The notes under the pieces were generated by a model, which saw only the letters and a program-made list of their open reading frames with translations, was not told the DNA's origin and did no database searches. This document shows, in pieces, positions 61,010 through 64,000 of a DNA stretch of 64,000 nucleotides. The stretch lies in the NCBI RefSeq assembly GCF_003073045.1, contig NC_037590.1:23524449-23588448 (forward strand). The letters run 5' to 3'. Position numbers and translations under genes: made by a program. The stretch is from Pomacea canaliculata (taxonomy: Eukaryota > Mollusca > Gastropoda > Architaenioglossa > Ampullariidae). The stretch's first letter is position 1. Each line of letters opens with the position of its first letter.

Positions 61010-62509
61010 ATGGAATTCCCGGATATAGATAGCTTCATAGCCCAAGGACAGAAATTTGGAAAGACTAATAGTGACCTGGAAAAGTATGTCCAACAGTGTG
61101 TAGAACGTTTTGATAGAGAAAGAGAAAGAAAGGAAAGGGAAAAAGAAAGAGAAAGAGAAGAAAGGGAAAGAGTGAGAGAAAGGGAGTTTGAGTTAGAAAG
61201 ACTTAGGCTACAAGCAGGAAGCAGGACAGAAGGGGAAGTAGCTCAATCCACGGGGGTCCGCGTGGTAACCTGCCCAAACTTCCAATCTTCCGTGAGGATA
61301 AAGATGATATAGACTCTTTCATCTTTAGGTTTGAAGCGCATGCAACTGCTCTTAGGTGGGGAGGAGCCGCGATGGCCTTTGCTTATGTCAGCTCTTTTAC
61401 AGGGTGAGGCTTTAACCCTGTATCAATGCACTTTGTGCAAGTGGGGTAGTTGATTATGAAACACTCAAGAGGGAATTACTTCAAAAGTATCAGTGTACCG
61501 CTGAGGGATTTCGGGAACGATTTAGATCCATCCGACCCGAACCGCAGGAATCAATGGCGGCATTTTTTTAGGTTGTCCGGTTTAGCAAACCGTTGGATAA
61601 CTTTAGCCGAGGCAGACAAAAACGTATGATGGTCTTTTGGACCTCATGTTACGAGAACAGATTCTCCAGAGCGTAGCGAAGGAATTAGCTATCTTCCTGC
61701 AAGAACGTGAATTTAAGTCCGCAGCCGAGATGATAGCAAGTGCAGAGAAGTACAGGCAGGCGCATGCCAATAAAAGTATGGCGAGGAGAGCCGAGTCGTA
61801 TCGAGTTGCCAACACCGGGGTGAATTGGCGTCCTCGGTCACCCAAATCTAGGCTTCCTAATAGGCCAAATAGTCCTCGTAAATCAAGTCCCAACAAAACC
61901 TTTCCCAAAGGAAGTAACGGGCCGAGAAGGCAAAGAGACGAGGTACTGCGAAGACCTAAGAGAGAGCTCATTTGCTTCGCTTGTAACGAAATTGGACATT
62001 TTGCCCGTGAATGCCCTTATGTTAGACGGAGAGAAAACACAGAAGTATCCACTCCGGTAGTAACCAGCGTTTCCATCCTGTGTAGCACTCTTAATAGTGA
62101 AGAGATGGATCGACTTCCTCTCTATCCAGGTTATATTAGAGATAAACCCATAACGGTGTTAAGAGATACGGGAGCCACAACAGCAGGCATAAGAGCCTCC
62201 CTGGTTAGGCAGTCAGAATACACTGGACAGTCCCAGTCCTGTATTACGTTTGGGGGTAATACGGAAGTCTTTCCAGTCGCTGAGGTACAGGTAGAGACCC
62301 CTTTCTATGCGGGTAAACTACGCTGTTGCGTAATAGACGAACCAATAACAGATTTAATTTTGGGTAATATAGACGGGGTAGAGGGAGTGTTGGTGACAAA
62401 ACCAAAAGCAGCCTTAGTCACAACCAGAGGACAGAAGAAGCGGGAATTGGAACTGCCAATTCGCTGCATATTCCAAAGCCAGCAATGGACATCACTAGAG
62501 AGGAGTTAG
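61010..62509 (+). pseudogene. Ty3/gypsy gag and protease region, frameshifted
   Basis: The first frame (61010-61312) starts with a short acidic segment and a long Arg/Glu coiled coil. The gag capsid-like part is broken by frame changes near 61260, 61370-61440 and 61560-61640. The frame 61637-62509 is intact and carries a SCAN-like helix segment, a basic Pro/Ser region, the zinc knuckle CFACNEIGHFAREC (61973-62014) and a retropepsin with the DTG active-site triad (62165-62173). It ends at a stop just as the integrase frame opens in another phase. The copy is probably inactive. Confidence 0.8.
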
Positions 62510-63912
62510 TTCGACTCCAGAGGGAGGATCCGACATTGATCACATGCCGAGCTGCAGCCTGTCAAAGGAGCGAAGAAGCCAACCTGGAGACGAACTTCCA
62601 TCTTCAGCAGGGAATGTTGATTCGATCATCCCGCACCACTACAGGGACTTTTCAACAAGTGGTGGTGCCACAAACACTCAGGGCATCAGTGTTATGTGCG
62701 GCTCACGATGGTCTTTTAGCCGGACATGCAGGCGTCCGTGCCACGCTGAATCGGGTGCTCGCCAATTGTTGGTGGCCGGGAGTAAAAAGCGACACCCGAA
62801 AGTATTGCCAAACATGTGACGCGTGCCAGAAAACCGTGGCACACGGAAGAAATCGACCAGTGCCACTCGTACATGTGCCAGTCATCGATGAGCCCTTCAA
62901 GAGAGTGGCTATAGATATCATGGGTCCTATACATCCATCATCTAATGAGGGCCATACCCATGTATTGAGTATAATAGACATGGCGTCCAGATATCCAGAG
63001 GCAATACCGTTAAAAAGAATTGACAGTGTATCTGTGGCTGAAGCACTCTTGGTTGTATTTGCCAGAATGGGTCTTCCCGAAGAAATTCTATCCGACCAGG
63101 GGACACAATTCATGTCTGATGTCATGAAGGAATTTCTCAGACTGCTGTCCATCAAGGGTTTACGTTCCACCCCTTACCATCCACAAACGAATGGTGTGCG
63201 TGGAAAGATTCCACGGGACATTAAAACCAATGCTGCGGAAGTTGGTACATCGCCAGCCTCGAGAATGGCATCGCTATCTTCCTGCTCTTTTATTCGCTTG
63301 CAGAGAGAAAACTCACGAAAGTACAGGTTTCTCACCATTCGAACTCGTTTTCGGACGACGACCAAAGGGATCACTTGATCTCCTTATCTCAACTTGGACA
63401 GAGAAGGAAATCAGTGATGAGGATGCAAAACCTGTTTACCAATACATATATGAGTTGAGAAATCTACTACAGGAAAGCTATCAACTGGCCCAAGAGAATA
63501 GCCATAGGACGGCGGCGAGAAATAAACGTTACTTTGACAGAAAAACGCAACAACGAACTCTGCAGGTGGGGGACGAAGTGCTGATAATGTTACCTACGTC
63601 CACGAATAAACTACTCATGCAATGGAAGGGACCTTTTTCCAGTCATCCGGGAATGTCATCCAGACTACGTGATCCATATTGCAGGGAAAAGACCGGGTTA
63701 TGCACATTAATATGTTGCGCAAATATCACAGACGTGAACCGCCGATTGATGTGAAGATTCCAGACACCACCAAAACGGCTAACTGTGGACAGACCAATGA
63801 CGATAAACCCATGGCTTTTTCGGATCTTATCTCGGAAGAGATGTGCCCCAAAGATTTATCATGCCGTCAGGAGTATCCGAGAAGGAATCAAATAGACACC
63901 TGGCAAATGTGA
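62485..63912 (+). pseudogene. Ty3/gypsy integrase region, frameshifted
   Basis: Frame 62485-63378 holds the zinc-binding HHCC module (62705-62830; HDGLLAGHAG...YCQTCDAC) and the DDE core with aspartates in VAIDIMGPIH and ILSDQGTQF. The frame breaks near 63195; the glutamate block ERFHGTLK and the following region lie in frame 63191-63754. A second break near 63640-63690 passes to 63679-63912, after the GPF-type block LLMQWKGPF. Only about 100 bases separate it from the protease, with no reverse transcriptase or RNase H. Sequence after 63912 continues without recognised domain to the window end. Confidence 0.85.
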
Positions 63913-64000
63913 CCTTATTGATAGCCGATACCGATGATGATTCCGTGGAAATACCAGTTCTTCCTGGGGAGATGGAAGAGGACATAAACAGCATGAAAGT

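Noticed and set aside
61010-63912. Treating the element as an intact retrovirus or autonomous copy
   Set aside because: At least five frame breaks interrupt gag and integrase, no envelope is seen, and RT is not in the window.

Overview
The window is nuclear DNA of an animal. Genes are split by many short introns with GT/AG borders, there are long AT-rich 3' UTRs, and transposon debris is dispersed throughout. The protein set and repeat types suit a lophotrochozoan invertebrate, most likely a mollusc. That is an inference; nothing in the sequence fixes the species. All gene models were built by hand by matching splice sites, intron phases and family motifs remembered from vertebrate orthologues.

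Layout. (1) 1-5.15 kb, plus: 3' part of a TBATA (SPATIAL) orthologue. (2) 5.2-9.0 kb, minus: complete TRMT10A-type tRNA m1G9 methyltransferase, tail-to-tail with TBATA. (3) 9.0-20.8 kb, plus: microsomal triglyceride transfer protein (MTTP, 17 coding exons), head-to-head with TRMT10A across about 1.2 kb. One MTTP exon carries an apparent one-base deletion. (4) 20.8-32 kb: gene-poor spacer with a 248-bp hAT MITE, SINE-like pieces and degenerate tandem repeats. (5) 32-41.7 kb, minus: complete ZCCHC24 orthologue with a candidate 18-nt microexon. (6) 43.6-47.4 kb, minus: DODA-type LigB extradiol dioxygenase. (7) 48.2-51.8 kb: transposon cluster holding a pogo-like MITE, a hAT MITE nested inside it, a SINE copy and a hAT transposase remnant. 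(8) 51.8-59.3 kb, minus: 3' part of an NF-kappaB p105/p100 orthologue (linker, ankyrin repeats, IkB-type degron, death domain). (9) 59.8-64 kb, plus: 5' LTR, tRNA-Trp primer-binding site, gag, protease and integrase of a decayed Ty3/gypsy element lying antisense in an NF-kappaB intron. Integrase directly follows protease with no reverse transcriptase between them.

The genes do not form a pathway. Their neighbourhood is still informative. TRMT10A and MTTP are also adjacent and divergent in human. TBATA, ZCCHC24 and NFKB2 lie on human chromosome 10, while TRMT10A, MTTP and NFKB1 lie on chromosome 4, so the block looks like ancestral bilaterian linkage. I saw no CRISPR array, rRNA, confident tRNA gene or bacterial-type operon.
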